A DNA stretch of 64,000 bases from Glandiceps talaboti (Eukaryota; Hemichordata; Enteropneusta; Spengelidae), in contig NC_135556.1 in assembly GCF_964340395.1 (NCBI RefSeq), positions 23,269,223 through 23,333,222 on the forward strand, in the 5' to 3' direction. Each line of letters starts with the position of its first letter. The stretch's first letter is position 1. Positions 1-31,192 of the stretch are shown one piece after another. A program made the position numbers and the translations under genes. Below the pieces are notes generated by a model. That model saw nothing but the letters and a program-made list of their open reading frames with translations, was not told the origin of the DNA and ran no database searches.

Positions 1-155
1 CGGTCGGTCTGTCTGTCTGTACGTATGTACGTACGTATGTATGTATGTATGTATGTATGTATGTATGTATGTATGTATGTATGTATGTATGTATGTATGT
101 CGGTCGGTCGGTCGGTCCGTCCGTCCGCCCGTCCGTCTCTTTCTGTCTGTCTGTA
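1..155. repeat. Compound tetranucleotide microsatellite (GTCT/GTAT/GTCG)
   Basis: Perfect tetranucleotide runs at the window edge, inside an intron of SLC6 gene 1. Confidence 0.95.
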
Positions 156-204
156 CATGTATATTTACTTCATATATTGTATTTAAAATATATATTTTTG
201 ACAG

Positions 205-6612
<6,408 letters not shown>

Positions 6613-6720
6613 ACTATGAACTATGAACTATGAGATTGGTGTATAAGCTCATATAAATAGCAATATCCCCATACGCACCTGAACATTCGATTCAAACATA
6701 TTGCGGGTTGTTAAATGAGT

Positions 6721-6934
6721 AACACTGAAGTAAAGCACTTTCTCGGTGTGCTACACTCATTTATAGCATTCATATCAAGTTTCAAAGTATACTTTTTCAA
6801 TTGGTTATATTTACAAGCCTAGTATGTGGCCTTTCTAATGTGGTCAATTAGCAAATAGAACAGTATACTTTTACACTTGATATGGATGCCATAAATGATT
6901 GTGATACATACAGAAAACGCTTTACTTTGGTGTT
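6721..6934. mobile_element. Foldback/MITE element in SLC6 gene 1 3' flank
   Basis: The left arm (from AACACTGAAGTAAAGCACTT, about 72 bases) and right arm (ending TTTACTTTGGTGTT) are diverged inverted copies. The arms share ATTTATRGCATYCATATCAAG and AAAGTATAC. Confidence 0.7.
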
Positions 6935-7859
6935 ATGGGTTGTATCTAGATATAATTATGTTTAATTCATATTCAATTCTTTTTATGCTTATTACATTGT
7001 TATTATTTTCAGCATACAGAAAAAAATGTGTGAAGTTAGCAAATGGGATCGTTTATTAAATATATAGCCATACTTAGCATTGTTTACCATTTACACTACA
7101 CACAACCGTATAATATATATAATATCATTTTATGTATTAATTAGTATTTTCAACATATCAGATCTTGTTATTTCTATGTACTACTAGTAGTATACATACC
7201 TTATAGCATTGAAAAAACCTAAACTATCTTGTCATAAACCTACAAACGTTACACGTTCACCATCTGTAACTTTATTGTGTGAAGATGGACAGATGTCATA
7301 TACATTACTTAAAACACATCTTGGGGAGGTGGTGACCTTTTGATCATCTCAGCATTATTTTTATCACGAGATATTGATATTTTATTTGATATAAACACAA
7401 TATCTTGTCTTCGAATAGTGAACGTCTTTTTTCTGTAGTGTATTTTCTAGGTGCGTCATTTAAGGCACTTCGATCATTTGTGACAACAGATACAACGTTT
7501 ACTTAAATTGTTATGATTTATGTAATACAGTGTTGCCATAACGACGTATTGGGAGAGAAGACCATACCTTAATCTGACATGAGATATACAAATTTAAATT
7601 TTATTTATATGTGTTGGTGACTTTTCATATTCTTGTGTGCAAGCCTTTTCATTGGTAGGAAGATAGACTAGACCGTATAATATGAGAATCATGGTAGACG
7701 GAGGTACAGTACTAGGTGTCCGTATTATTCATATGTTTAGCGGTTGGAGTTTTGAGGGTTGGTCAGCATATCGTAGACCCAGGTTTTATTATATTATGTT
7801 TAGACACCATCATCATTCAAGTCTATGCACACATGTGATTTATTGACATTTAGTTTTCA

Positions 7860-7865
7860 AATAAA
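7860..7865 (+). terminator. Candidate poly(A) signal, SLC6 gene 1
   Basis: AATAAA followed within 30 bases by GT-rich sequence (GTATGT, TTGTGTAG). It is 1.25 kb after the stop codon. Confidence 0.35.
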
Positions 7866-7885
7866 CACTTGTATGTAAAACATTG

Positions 7886-9059
7886 TGTAGAATGCCTCTT
7901 GTTGTCATCTCATTATCTCTGTAATTATTCATATTTTGTTGTGGTCAATACACTATTCGTTGTCCCATTATTCATGTTAAGTTGTATTTCTACTGATTAG
8001 TACAATGGTATCGTAATGAACTGTTGGGCGATTTTTTACACTCTGGCTAATTGTGTTTTATACACTACTTTCCATAAAAGTCCGGGTACATACAGGTTAG
8101 GTTTAATTTAACAATACTGAAGTAACTAACACTGTGATTGTACCTGGGTTATATTCGTTCATTAATCAATTAATTCGTTAATTCATTCATTCATTTGAGA
8201 AATACATGTATAAGCATATCATAAACCCCAAAAAGGTGAACCTGAAACTATTTCTGTAATAGTTGTGTTCGTATTTTCTATTTACCAATTATCCAATATC
8301 GTTTTACCGTCTTGTACATATAAGATCATCGTGAGCAAACGATCCTCGGCCTCAGGCTGCTCGATCACAGCGGGAAACAAGCGTAATTTTACCCCTTTCA
8401 TATATAGTTGGCTAAATACGTCAACATTAACGATATTATCGACATTTTATCGTATTCTGATAGAAACAGTCTGAGACATAACTCGGGAAACAAATGCCTG
8501 TGGGGTTCCACTAGCACCGTCGTGTTCCATTATTTCCAGTGCCACCTCGCTGACGAGTCTTTTAATTTTGTATTTATAATGTTCTGTTTACTTTAACTAG
8601 TACTTGAAATTAAAATCTGTATGAAAACTCGACTAACGAGACTAACTTGAATTATTTAACTTTACATTCTGCTGTTTCAATTCAATAAGTATTATGTGGA
8701 TCACCAATACAATATTGGGAACATTGTATAGGTATGCCCTCCATTTATTCTCAACGGTTATAATAGGTGTGACGCGACTAGGATTGTCCTGCCGGGCACG
8801 GTAACTGGGTTTGCATTGTGGGCCAAGTGACCAGACCGTGCCATTTATAAACCCAACTTTGCATATGTATTTTATTTGTTCAACCTTAACAAGCCGGTAG
8901 AAAATTTGAATATTGCATGACAGTGTTTTGTTGATAGCTTTCCCACGCCCGTTTCAGCGAAGCGGTGCACATTTGTACAACGGTCAAACAACTTTGTGAG
9001 TTGTACATAGACTCCGTCGTGCTGTCATCGTTGGATCTGTACCGATACACGGAGTCAGG
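7886..9059. other. Intergenic/promoter interval between the two SLC6 genes
   Basis: No coding potential was recognised. An imperfect inverted pair (GGCACGGT / ACCGTGCC) lies around 8798-8845. The 5' UTR and promoter of SLC6 gene 2 should lie in its right half, but I see no clear TATA box. Confidence 0.3.
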
Positions 9060-22288
<13,229 letters not shown>

Positions 22289-22317
22289 AGATTCTATGCA
22301 CGACACCACATCTTGCC

Positions 22318-22323
22318 AATAAA
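22318..22323 (+). terminator. Candidate poly(A) signal, SLC6 gene 2
   Basis: AATAAA starts 30 bases after the stop codon and would give a very short 3' UTR. Later signals may also be used. Confidence 0.5.
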
Positions 22324-22432
22324 GAATGTAATGAATTTGTACGTATATCCACATGGTACAAACAACTGTTCAAGTTCAAATCTTCAAACTCTTAGTTATA
22401 TCACATACAAGTCTGTGCTTATATTACCACTA

Positions 22433-22571
22433 TAAGTTAACTAGACTGTAAGATACGTCGTGTAAGATACGTTCTGCCCTCACCGGCCTCCTCTCACCTC
22501 TGGGGGGTTGGGGGCTTGGCCGATGTGTGAGGGCGCCCCCGTCACGGCGTACCTTACAGACTATAAGTTAA
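22433..22571. mobile_element. MITE-like inverted-repeat element (TAAGATACG family)
   Basis: Imperfect terminal inverted repeats: left GTTAACTAGACTGTAAGATACG, right CGTACCTTACAGACTATAAGTTAAC. The interior is GC-rich. The word GTAAGATACGTCGTGT recurs, inverted, at about 38148-38163. Confidence 0.5.
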
Positions 22572-23202
22572 CAAAAAAAACACGAGTAGTTTAACTCTGA
22601 AAAGAATAATTGAGCTGTCTCTGTGGAGGAATCGTTGACCCAGACAAATTCAATACTTGTTAATTGGTTGAACTACCTGTGTATTATTACTGTGAAGTCG
22701 ATAGATATATTTACAAACATAATTTAGTATTTGTCTCTATATATGTAAAGACACGTGATACTCCTCTCGACGAAGGGACATTCCACATCTCTCGTATTCT
22801 GACACAGTTGGGAAGATAGATGTACTAATATTTGTGGGGTTTTTTAACTTACCGAGTAGAGCAATAGACATATAGAAAGAGACGTACTCAGGGTATTGGG
22901 GGTGGGGTGAAATACAATTCAAGTTGTAGTTTTCATGTGTTTTAAATGGTTTACAACGTGTAGGCAATGTAAAGTTTATTATGTTCCTTTTGACAATAGT
23001 TCAATGCATGCTGCAATAGGGGCATTATTATACTTGAATGTTCATTTTTCGATGATCAAGTTTTTTTCTTCTGATAATGATATATTAACAAATTGTCAGG
23101 GGTTATTCTTTAGTATTACTACAAACCTCATTTACACTTTGACTGTGGAACTTTATATAATCATGCGTACAGGTGTAATTAATTTCTGACAAATGTTATT
23201 TT

Positions 23203-23275
23203 GACATACACGTGACGATATCTGGCATGTGACATACACGTGACGATATCTAGCATGTGACATACACGTGACGGG
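23203..23275. repeat. 28-bp tandem repeat, three copies, each with a CACGTG E-box
   Basis: Units start at 23203, 23231 and 23259 with GACATACACGTGACG. Exact 28-base spacing. Confidence 0.85.
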
Positions 23276-24249
23276 GTAGGAATGAATTAAAACAATTCGT
23301 TCGTATCATGTTGATCGTTTGAAACACTGTCCCGATATAGACACGGAATTTATAACAGTGGAAATATAATTGCATTCACAGTTTAAACATAAAATTTCAA
23401 AACGAGTATTTCAACAATGTCAGTAACGATCTGCCACCATATTTGTTTTACAATAAATTGACACGTCATTGGTTTTAAGTTGAGTGTCATTATAAAGAAA
23501 AGTGTTTATTTCAAAAACAATTTTTTTTAGTGTTTTCGATTTCTTGGACATATCCCAAATAATATCATTATATCAAAGTTGAGAACATTTTTGGTCCGAC
23601 AACTAATAAACCATTTTGAACATTTTAAAACGAGTTTTCTAATACTGCCGTGGTTATTTCTGTGCCATGCAATAGCTCATAAGTATGGCATATGGGCGTG
23701 TGGAACGTTTATGTACTGATTCGATTCTGTGGCCCTCCGTGCGACTGGCTTTAATTTTTAGTGATGACTAAAAAGAAGAAAACAACAAAAACAAACAATC
23801 TAGGTGAACTTTGCATAGAGTTAATTCTGCTATAACGTGTTTTGTAGAGCTAAGCAAAAATGCACACACTGTCATCAGCCTACTGACGTAACAAACACAT
23901 GACAATGATTATAGTTGTTCACGCTAAATTTACGATTGCTGCTCATGGTAAACTTAGGGTGTTGTTTTAACTCATTGTTTTAAAGAATTGAAACTTGAAA
24001 CCTACGCAAGTTTTCCGAACACGAATTTGCCTGTAATTAGAATTGAAAAAAATGAGTTTATTGCCATGTCTATCTTGATTTCTACGTTTTTCTAATACGA
24101 AATCTTGTTTGATTAAATTAAATCAGTGAAGATGTTATGTCATAAATGTAACCATGCATAGATAATCCAAACCTTAACACTTTATTTACACATTCTACAC
24201 TGTACTGCATCATGTCTACAAATATAACTTTTGGAGATCTGACCTCAGG

Positions 24250-24393
24250 TGACCTAACCTGACCTAGGAGAGTTCACCCTATCTCATCATGACCCAACAT
24301 GACTCGTACCTACCCGTCCTTGTCTTTAGATCAGTCTGTGTACCCATATTACACCTATATACGAACCATCCTGTTGTTGGTGACCTTTGACCT
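24250..24393. promoter_or_regulatory. Nuclear-receptor half-site cluster (DR4 and DR1) upstream of TRIM-NHL gene
   Basis: TGACCT-AACC-TGACCT (24250-24265, DR4 spacing) and TGACCT-T-TGACCT (24381-24393, DR1 spacing) lie 0.75-0.9 kb before the TRIM-NHL start codon. More TGACC-like words flank them. Confidence 0.35.
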
Positions 24394-24527
24394 CATTTTT
24401 TATATACAAATCCATATTACTATTACCCATCCACTCTGTAACTTTGGTCAAGAAAGTTCACCGTAAAGTACAAAATTTGATAGTTTTCATACCCCCTCCC
24501 CTATGTTTAATATGACCACCTAGTGAG

Positions 24528-24720
24528 AGCATGTCTTCTTTTTTATGGGAGCCACCCATTTTGGCGAGAGCGTGTCTCTTTTTTATGAGAGTACATCTCT
24601 TTTTTATTGGGAATCCTCATTATGATAGTGCATTCCTCTTCGTCCTAGTCGGCCACCGTAGGAACCCTCATTTTGATAGAGCTTCTTTGTCCTGGTCGGC
24701 TACCGTAGCATAGGGGCGTG
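24528..24720. repeat. Degenerate tandem repeat
   Basis: Loose repetition of GAGAGC...TCTTTTTTAT and of a TCGGC(C/T)ACCGTAG word. No coding function is seen; the rest of 22572-25136 is ordinary AT-rich intergenic sequence. Confidence 0.35.
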
Positions 24721-25136
24721 TAATATTTCTTAAATTGTTGTTTTCCTGGTCTACAGGCTAAATATATCAAACTTTTGACTATATATTCCTACCTGTGTTC
24801 TTTCTACAAGTAGTATAGAGATTGATACATTTGTAGCAGCAGGATTCATACGATATTTTCTTAAGAAAACGGCAATCTGAGTAATAATACGTGCCCCTGT
24901 GTACCGTAGTGGCCTGACTATCTGGATCAAACAGAGCTATCAAACGTACGTTGTACACGACAACTGCGCAGTCGTCAACCTGTAATGTTGGCAACCTGTA
25001 CTGTTGACAGTGCTTGCCCTTCTTAGGCTTTATATCAAAATATCAGTCATTCTGGTTGACCATTACTCAAGTTAAAGTTCACATACTTGGCAGGTCACGT
25101 GGTACAGATAGTCTGCAACTAAAAAGAAACCACATC

Positions 25137-27335
25137 ATGGCTAGCAAGGATTTGAAATCACCGGAAATTGACGAAAACTTTCTGACTTGTGGTATATGCT
25201 CGGAGCGGTATAAAAGTGCTAGAAGACTACCATGTCTACATAGCTTCTGTGAACAGTGCATTGGTCGGCTTGTAGACAGTGGAAGAGTGTGTTGCCCGCT
25301 GTGTCGAACACAACATGACATATCAAAGGGAGGTGTCGTTGAACTACCAACTGACCCCATGATTTGTGATTTCCTGAAACAAATGGACAAACCTGCAGGA
25401 TCACAATGCGGAGGATGTGATAAACAAGGTAGTACTACTAAATATTGTCTAGAGTGTATTGTCGAATTGTGTGAGACCTGTGCTGGTACTCACGCTAGAC
25501 TGCCTACCACAAGGTCACACAAGGTCATCGATTGTGAAGATTATCACAGACTATCGACAACTGACCCAGCCTCAGTGCAACCCCCAACTCGCTGCATTGA
25601 ACACGGTGAGAATAAACTCAAATTCTTCTGCGATACTTGTAACATTGCTATTTGCTTGGAGTGTACAGCGACCAACCACCCCCTAACTGAACATAAATAC
25701 AGGTATCTGGAAGACGCTGCAGCCGAAGTCAAAACAAAACTGATTGGAATGATAGATACTCTGACGATAAAAGAAAATGAAATAAGCAATAGTGCAACTG
25801 TAATTAAAGAAATGGAGGCGTCTTTAGAGCAGCGCTTCCGGGTGACAGAAGAGAAAATTAATGAACATATAGATAAAACCATTGAAGATGTTACCTGTCA
25901 AGTAAGGGCAAATGGGAATGAATTATTGACAGAACTAAGAGGTTATTGTAACAAACATAGGATACATATACGAGCACAATTAAAAGAGATTGAAGGTATA
26001 AGTGAAGATCTGACACATGTTAAGGAATTTGCCGAGAGACTGGTAACTTATGGAACTCCTACACAAGTGATGTCAACAAGGGACGGAGTGACGTCACAGA
26101 TAGATAAATTGCTGACGTTAAAGACAAGACTTAGACCAGTGGAGAGTGATGACGTGGAGTTTCAACCTTCTGATGATTTCTGTGAGGGGAAAAGTTTAGG
26201 TGAGTTGAAGGTGACCTCGTATGTCATAAAGGATGTCCCAAAGTTTACTAGGATTAGTGATGACATTATAATAACCGCTGGCAAGAGAGGAAGTACATGT
26301 GACGTAACTAAAGCCACTACAGATGATGTCAACGCTGTAATGAAGACACCTGATAACAAAACGGAAGAAATAAAAGTAACAGACAATGAAGATGGAACGT
26401 TTTCTTTAACAGGTGTAGGCGAGGTAGAGGGTAAACATAAAATATCAGTAGCAGTGTATAATGTACCAGTACAAGGTTCACCTGTCAGTGTCAAAGTTAT
26501 GCCTCAGAAAGGGTTGGCCTGTAGATTTGGGGAGAGTGGGTCAGGAAAGGGTCAGCTAAGTAGCCCCTATGGTGTTATGCTGACAAAGAAAAGAAATGTG
26601 TTGGTATGTGACACATATAATCGTAGACTCCAAATATTTACCATTAATGGTGATTACCAAGATATTATCAAGTTCACAGATTTCCAAAAGACATTCACCC
26701 CAATGTATGCAGCCATGTCAGTGAATGGTAATATCTATATCACAGATATTGCTAATAATCAGGTTCTTGTATGTGATGAGAATTTAAAATTGATAAGATG
26801 CTTTGGTAAAGATGAGTTGAAATCCCCCTTTGGTATTGCTATTAACCCTAATAATGGCAGAATTTATGTTGTTGATTACAGTGCACACTGTGTACATATT
26901 TATAGTGTAGATCATACTTATATCAAGTCATTTGGTAGTCATGGCAATGGTGCTGGTCAGTTCAACAATCCATATTGTGTTTGTATAACTGGTAATGGTA
27001 ATGTCATTGTGTCAGACTGTGGTAATCATCGTATGCAAGTGTTTAGTGAAGACGGAGAATATATACAATTCTTTGGTTCTGAGGGAAGTGAGGAGGGTCA
27101 ACTTTCTACACCAGAAGGTGTCCTGACTGATGGAGAAGGATTTGTGTACGTCTGTGATTACAGAAATAACAGAGTGCAGAAATTTGATTCCAACTTTCGA
27201 TTTGTCTGCTATGTTAATGGTGCTGACGAAGAGCTGAAAAGACCTACTGCCATATGCATCACTGATGATGAACCACTTGGAAAGTTAGTAGTTTCAGAAT
27301 ATGGTGGAAAACGTATTTCGGTGTTCAACCAATAA
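25137..27335 (+). CDS. TRIM-NHL protein (TRIM2/3/71-type putative E3 ubiquitin ligase)
   Basis: This is a single uninterrupted frame of 732 residues. Domain order is RING (C18, C21, C33, H35, C38, C41, C53, C56), B-box 1 (from C91 to about H128), B-box 2 (C153, H156, C165, C168, C173, C176, H181, H186), coiled coil (about 190-330), filamin/ABP280 repeat (about 375-470, closing in GSPVSVKV) and about six NHL repeats (about 480-730, e.g. GQLSSPYGV, GQFNNPYCV, GQLSTPEGV). Family members ubiquitinate targets through the RING and bind RNA or protein through the NHL propeller. The frame is open upstream to 25014, but the first ATG is at 25137. The absence of introns beside intron-rich neighbours fits an expanded retrocopy-derived TRIM-NHL set in invertebrates (inference). 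All zinc ligands are present, so the gene looks functional. Which vertebrate TRIM it is orthologous to cannot be decided by eye. Confidence 0.95.
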   Translation: MASKDLKSPEIDENFLTCGICSERYKSARRLPCLHSFCEQCIGRLVDSGRVCCPLCRTQHDISKGGVVELPTDPMICDFLKQMDKPAGSQCGGCDKQGSTTKYCLECIVELCETCAGTHARLPTTRSHKVIDCEDYHRLSTTDPASVQPPTRCIEHGENKLKFFCDTCNIAICLECTATNHPLTEHKYRYLEDAAAEVKTKLIGMIDTLTIKENEISNSATVIKEMEASLEQRFRVTEEKINEHIDKTIEDVTCQVRANGNELLTELRGYCNKHRIHIRAQLKEIEGISEDLTHVKEFAERLVTYGTPTQVMSTRDGVTSQIDKLLTLKTRLRPVESDDVEFQPSDDFCEGKSLGELKVTSYVIKDVPKFTRISDDIIITAGKRGSTCDVTKATTDDVNAVMKTPDNKTEEIKVTDNEDGTFSLTGVGEVEGKHKISVAVYNVPVQGSPVSVKVMPQKGLACRFGESGSGKGQLSSPYGVMLTKKRNVLVCDTYNRRLQIFTINGDYQDIIKFTDFQKTFTPMYAAMSVNGNIYITDIANNQVLVCDENLKLIRCFGKDELKSPFGIAINPNNGRIYVVDYSAHCVHIYSVDHTYIKSFGSHGNGAGQFNNPYCVCITGNGNVIVSDCGNHRMQVFSEDGEYIQFFGSEGSEEGQLSTPEGVLTDGEGFVYVCDYRNNRVQKFDSNFRFVCYVNGADEELKRPTAICITDDEPLGKLVVSEYGGKRISVFNQ

Positions 27336-28265
27336 TAATTGCAAATATGTCAATGACGAGTGTACAATGTCATCAACAACACATGAACCCCAACACACTC
27401 TACTGGTGCAATCAGTTTTACAGTCTGATGTTTGCTACAGGCTATTACATCTTAACAGTTTGTACTCTCATCACAGACAATATAGTGATTTTAGTGATGT
27501 CATCAACATCTTTCCACTATACCTGTATATATGTATTATATGTATTCAGTCTCAGTTCCTAATATAAGCAATGATGATAAAGCTATTCCAGAAATAAGTA
27601 AATAGAAACAACGAATTAAAAGCTAACAGTAATGTTATATTGTTCAAAGTTTATGGATGGTGAACTTAGATAGACAAGAAATACCATACAAAAAGTATGG
27701 AAAGAAAGAACACGAGGTGGAAATAATCCTGTCATTCCTCTCTCAGTAATATACGAGTACTCTTTGAACACACTCTAATGAAATATTTCAGTATTACATA
27801 GGAATCTGCCTACAACTTCCATCCATGTTTTCCTATGAAATAATGCTGGTACTTAAACTTTAAACTCTTTCCAAATTGTAATGACCAATATGGATATTTA
27901 TCTTGTATGTATCTAGGCCAAGAGTGCCATTGTAGTTTGATGGCTAAACTGTGTGATATCTTGACGGATTTGTCTCTTTCAAACTTATGTCATGTACAGT
28001 AAGCTTGTACCCTTTCCAGTTTCATCTATAAAGCTGTATATCATTTATCTGAATGCTTGGATTTCTTGAATGATTGTACTGTAATGCAATATTTGTAGAC
28101 AAAGACTGTAGCTAGTATTGCCGTTAGAGCAGATTATAACAGCGCCGCCAACGACTAAATCTGACCTGCTGCTGATGAAATACTATATACTATTTAGTTC
28201 CAATGTAATACTTTAACTTTCCTGTACATTACTTTATGATCAATGTTGTAGTTATACAAAAGGAT

Positions 28266-28271
28266 AATAAA
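28266..28271 (+). terminator. Candidate poly(A) signal, TRIM-NHL gene
   Basis: AATAAA about 930 bases after the stop; a second AATAAA is at 28436-28441. The interval 27336-28265 has no other gene I can support and is probably 3' UTR. Confidence 0.35.
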
Positions 28272-28299
28272 GGAAAAACAGAAATGTGAGATAAGTAAA

Positions 28300-30286
28300 T
28301 TTAAGCAGATTTGATTTTAGTTTTTAGTGCAATCTTTGTTTCAAATCAGATTCTACACTTGATGTCAATAATGGACACGATACCCCAATTTCAATAATCT
28401 TCAAATATCGAAATGTTAAGACTGAGACCTACTTCAATAAAAAACGAAGCTATCAGTGATTCTTTGCCACTTTGTTCAAAACGTTCCCATTCTCAGTGTT
28501 AGATTGTGACAATGATATTATATAGGTCAAATATATACATTTCGTTCAAGACATTTGCATATTAAATTATTAAGAAGTGCTGTTAATAGTCCGATTGGTT
28601 TACCAAGATGTACTGCTTGTGACCGTGAGTTTGACTTCAAGAGTAAACTTGGATAAATGTGTAACGCTAACGATTGAGATCCCGTGTTCTCAATGCATGT
28701 CGTCACTGTCACCACTTGCAGGTTGTACGAGTAAAGAGGACGCCCTCTTGTGTTCAAACAATTGCCATACTTCAAGACGCTTGTCGACAAGCAAGGACTT
28801 TATGAAAGCAAATGTAAATTTTGACAAATATGAAAATAAGCCAATGAATGCAAACATGACAGAAATGAAACAATAAAACTTACGAATATGAACATAAATT
28901 TTACCCATGTAGGTTGAATAGAAACGAATAGAAATTCGGGCCATGCAAAGGACGCCCTCTTTGGCTTATAAAATGTATCTCATTACAATGAATAGATACA
29001 TTACCATTATATATCATGAAGGGGTAACATAATGCATGTAACTATATGTAAGTCTGACTGGTAGCCCTAAAAAATACAGACGACAACATGGAAAGTATGT
29101 CTATTGTATGTATTTATTTACTTATTCAGCAAATGGTGTATTTTTGTCGCCACACAGTATAAGACTTACATAAGACTTACATTACATTTTAACATAGTGA
29201 ATAAAAATAACTCTCTGAATCTGTTTAACTTGAACGATATCATGAAACTTCTCGAATGAACAAAAAAAGCTATACTTGTAAGGTTCTATCGTAATCTACT
29301 TTGCGTTCATACATAGAAATGAGTTGAAGAGCTACGAGATATTGCATCTTGTATACGAAAAGTAACACATTTCCCCGAAAAGTAAAATTTGTTTTTCTTG
29401 GCAGTTTTTTTTCCACCGATCTGTACGTACCAGTAAGTGCAATTTTAGGTCAGATGTATGTCGAAGTAGTGTGCAAATATTATGTTAAGATATCAATGAA
29501 GATTTACTCAACTACCCTCCATCGTGTATTGCATAACAATATCACGTGTGCTTTACGTTGTCGACTTTTAGGTCTGTTCTTAAAACTCTTCTTGCAAAAA
29601 AAGACTTTCTATTGCGAAGTTTTTGGGATATACATAGACTCAGTCCACTGTACTGGGTGGGTAACACGAACTTCAACACAGCCACTGGGCGATAAAATAC
29701 ACTCTAACATGTTGAACAACAATAGAAAGTCACCTTACAGACCATGTATACTGTTAAAATTAAACAAATATGAAAAAATACCATGCCTTTTAATGGAATT
29801 GCACTATTGACAAAAAAAATAATTTGAATAATAAACTCATTCGTTTGCATTGTGCAATCTCCATTTTGTGAATGTGAAGGAAAGAAGCTGTGGTTAAAAA
29901 CAACTTACCTACAGTAAGGTAGGTAGTACGGATTCATTTTATGTTCCTTTGGATAATAAAAAAGTCGCTCCAGCGGAATTCAAGAGTGTACCAACTAAAT
30001 ATGAAATTAGTGTACATGTACTGTCATACAAAAAGTTTGGAGAATATGGTTGTTTTATGTAGTTTCAAATCAGCATTGTTCGCGGCAGTTTCTTCATTTT
30101 ACGATTTAGGAGGTCGAAATTGTCAATGGCAGCAGAAAGCATTCAACACTTGGAAATCCGTATCCAACTGGTAGAAAGAGTGCCATGATCTATAATATGC
30201 ATGATCCTCGGATATTGATATTATACGGAATCCACAGTAGTCCGAGTCTTCAGCGAAGTTTAAATTCATTGTTTTATCTATAAATA
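28300..30286. other. Intergenic interval, no gene supported
   Basis: Holds the downstream flank of the TRIM-NHL gene and the 3' UTR of the thymosin gene (read leftward). An open frame at 29454-29810 has no recognisable domain. GGACGCCCTCTT occurs twice (28738, 28952). Confidence 0.4.
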
Positions 30287-31072
30287 TCAAGACCAGTAGT
30301 ATCTATGCTCTTTCCATTTCTGAATTGACTCCTTCTCTTGCTCAATTGCTAAAATACGAAAAAGAAAATAATATGTTACGTTACTGTTTATGTCTAGCCT
30401 GAGACACTCAGCATGTAGATGAAATATACAAATATGGTGGTATATTATGCATCTAGTATGTGCTGATAATGTATTTTTTATATGTATGACGGCTTAGATT
30501 TAGTTACTGAGGGGATATATTTGTTTCAATTTACGGTACCGTTTTCTCTTACACCGCATACCACTATGAAGGTATAGTAACAGGATACATTTTTGTATCT
30601 CGATGACTGACATATTTACACGGGCGCTCTATACAACAGTAGCGCCTTGAAGAAAAAAATAAACTTCAGTATAGAAAAGGCTACTTATCTAAGCAAATAT
30701 TACAACGTAGTGTCATCATACAGGAGCTTATGTCTTGACAGTATTAAACACTGGAGCATGACTGAACACTGAGTACAAATTGTTCATACTAATTGCGTCG
30801 GAAGGGGAAACATGTCATCACATCGAAGTCATAAAATATATCAAATTTTATCATAGATAAATACTTACTGTTTGGTGCAATCATATCACTCAATAACATT
30901 TTTCTTTTCTTAAAAAAAATAATGGATACTCACTTTCCTTCGATGGCAGTGTATTGCGAACCTCTGTTTTTACTTTTCGTAACTCTGTCTTTTCAAAGTA
31001 TTTCAGTTCCTCCATGTGATTGTTCATGGTTACATTGTTGTTTTTATTCTGTCCACTTTTACTGGTACTCAT
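30287..31072 (-). CDS. Beta-thymosin, single repeat (actin-monomer-binding peptide)
   Basis: There are two coding exons on the minus strand: 31072-30934 (46 codons plus one base, donor GTGAGT) and 30348-30287 (acceptor TTTTAG). Joined in phase they give 66 residues. The family core is clear: MEELKYFEKTELRKVKTEV, then RNTLPSKE, then TIEQEKESI across the splice. Compare the thymosin pattern EIxxFDKxKLKKTETxEKNxLPxKETIEQEK. Beta-thymosins sequester G-actin through the helix and the LKKT motif, here LRKV. Oddities are a 20-residue Asn-rich N-terminal extension (usual is about 5-8) and a C-terminus ending KWKEHRYYWS instead of the short acidic tail. The first ATG has A at -3. An acceptor-like TTTACTAG at 31193 suggests the exon reaches about 31192 as 5' UTR. 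It could alternatively be one piece of a multi-repeat thymosin, but a stop directly follows this repeat. Confidence 0.85.
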
Positions 31073-31192
31073 TGTCAGGAGCACGCTGCAGTCGATCCTT
31101 CGCTGTCTGTGCAACACAGAACTGTTCGTTCACACGAGGACTCGTTACCAGCTTCTGCCTTAGATTGGGTCTTGCCTCGGGTCTTTGCTTAT

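Larger units (their letters stand above)
6613..7885 (+). other. Probable 3' UTR of SLC6 gene 1
   Basis: This is non-coding sequence after the stop. It begins with a heptamer repeat (ACTATGA, four copies at about 6607-6634) that overlaps the stop codon. An AATAAA at 7860-7865 followed by GT-rich sequence is the first good poly(A) signal I see. It contains a foldback element (separate entry). Confidence 0.4.

Noticed and set aside
29454-29810. 118-codon plus-strand frame
   Set aside because: No recognisable domain, no splice or family support, and composition like the surrounding AT-rich sequence.
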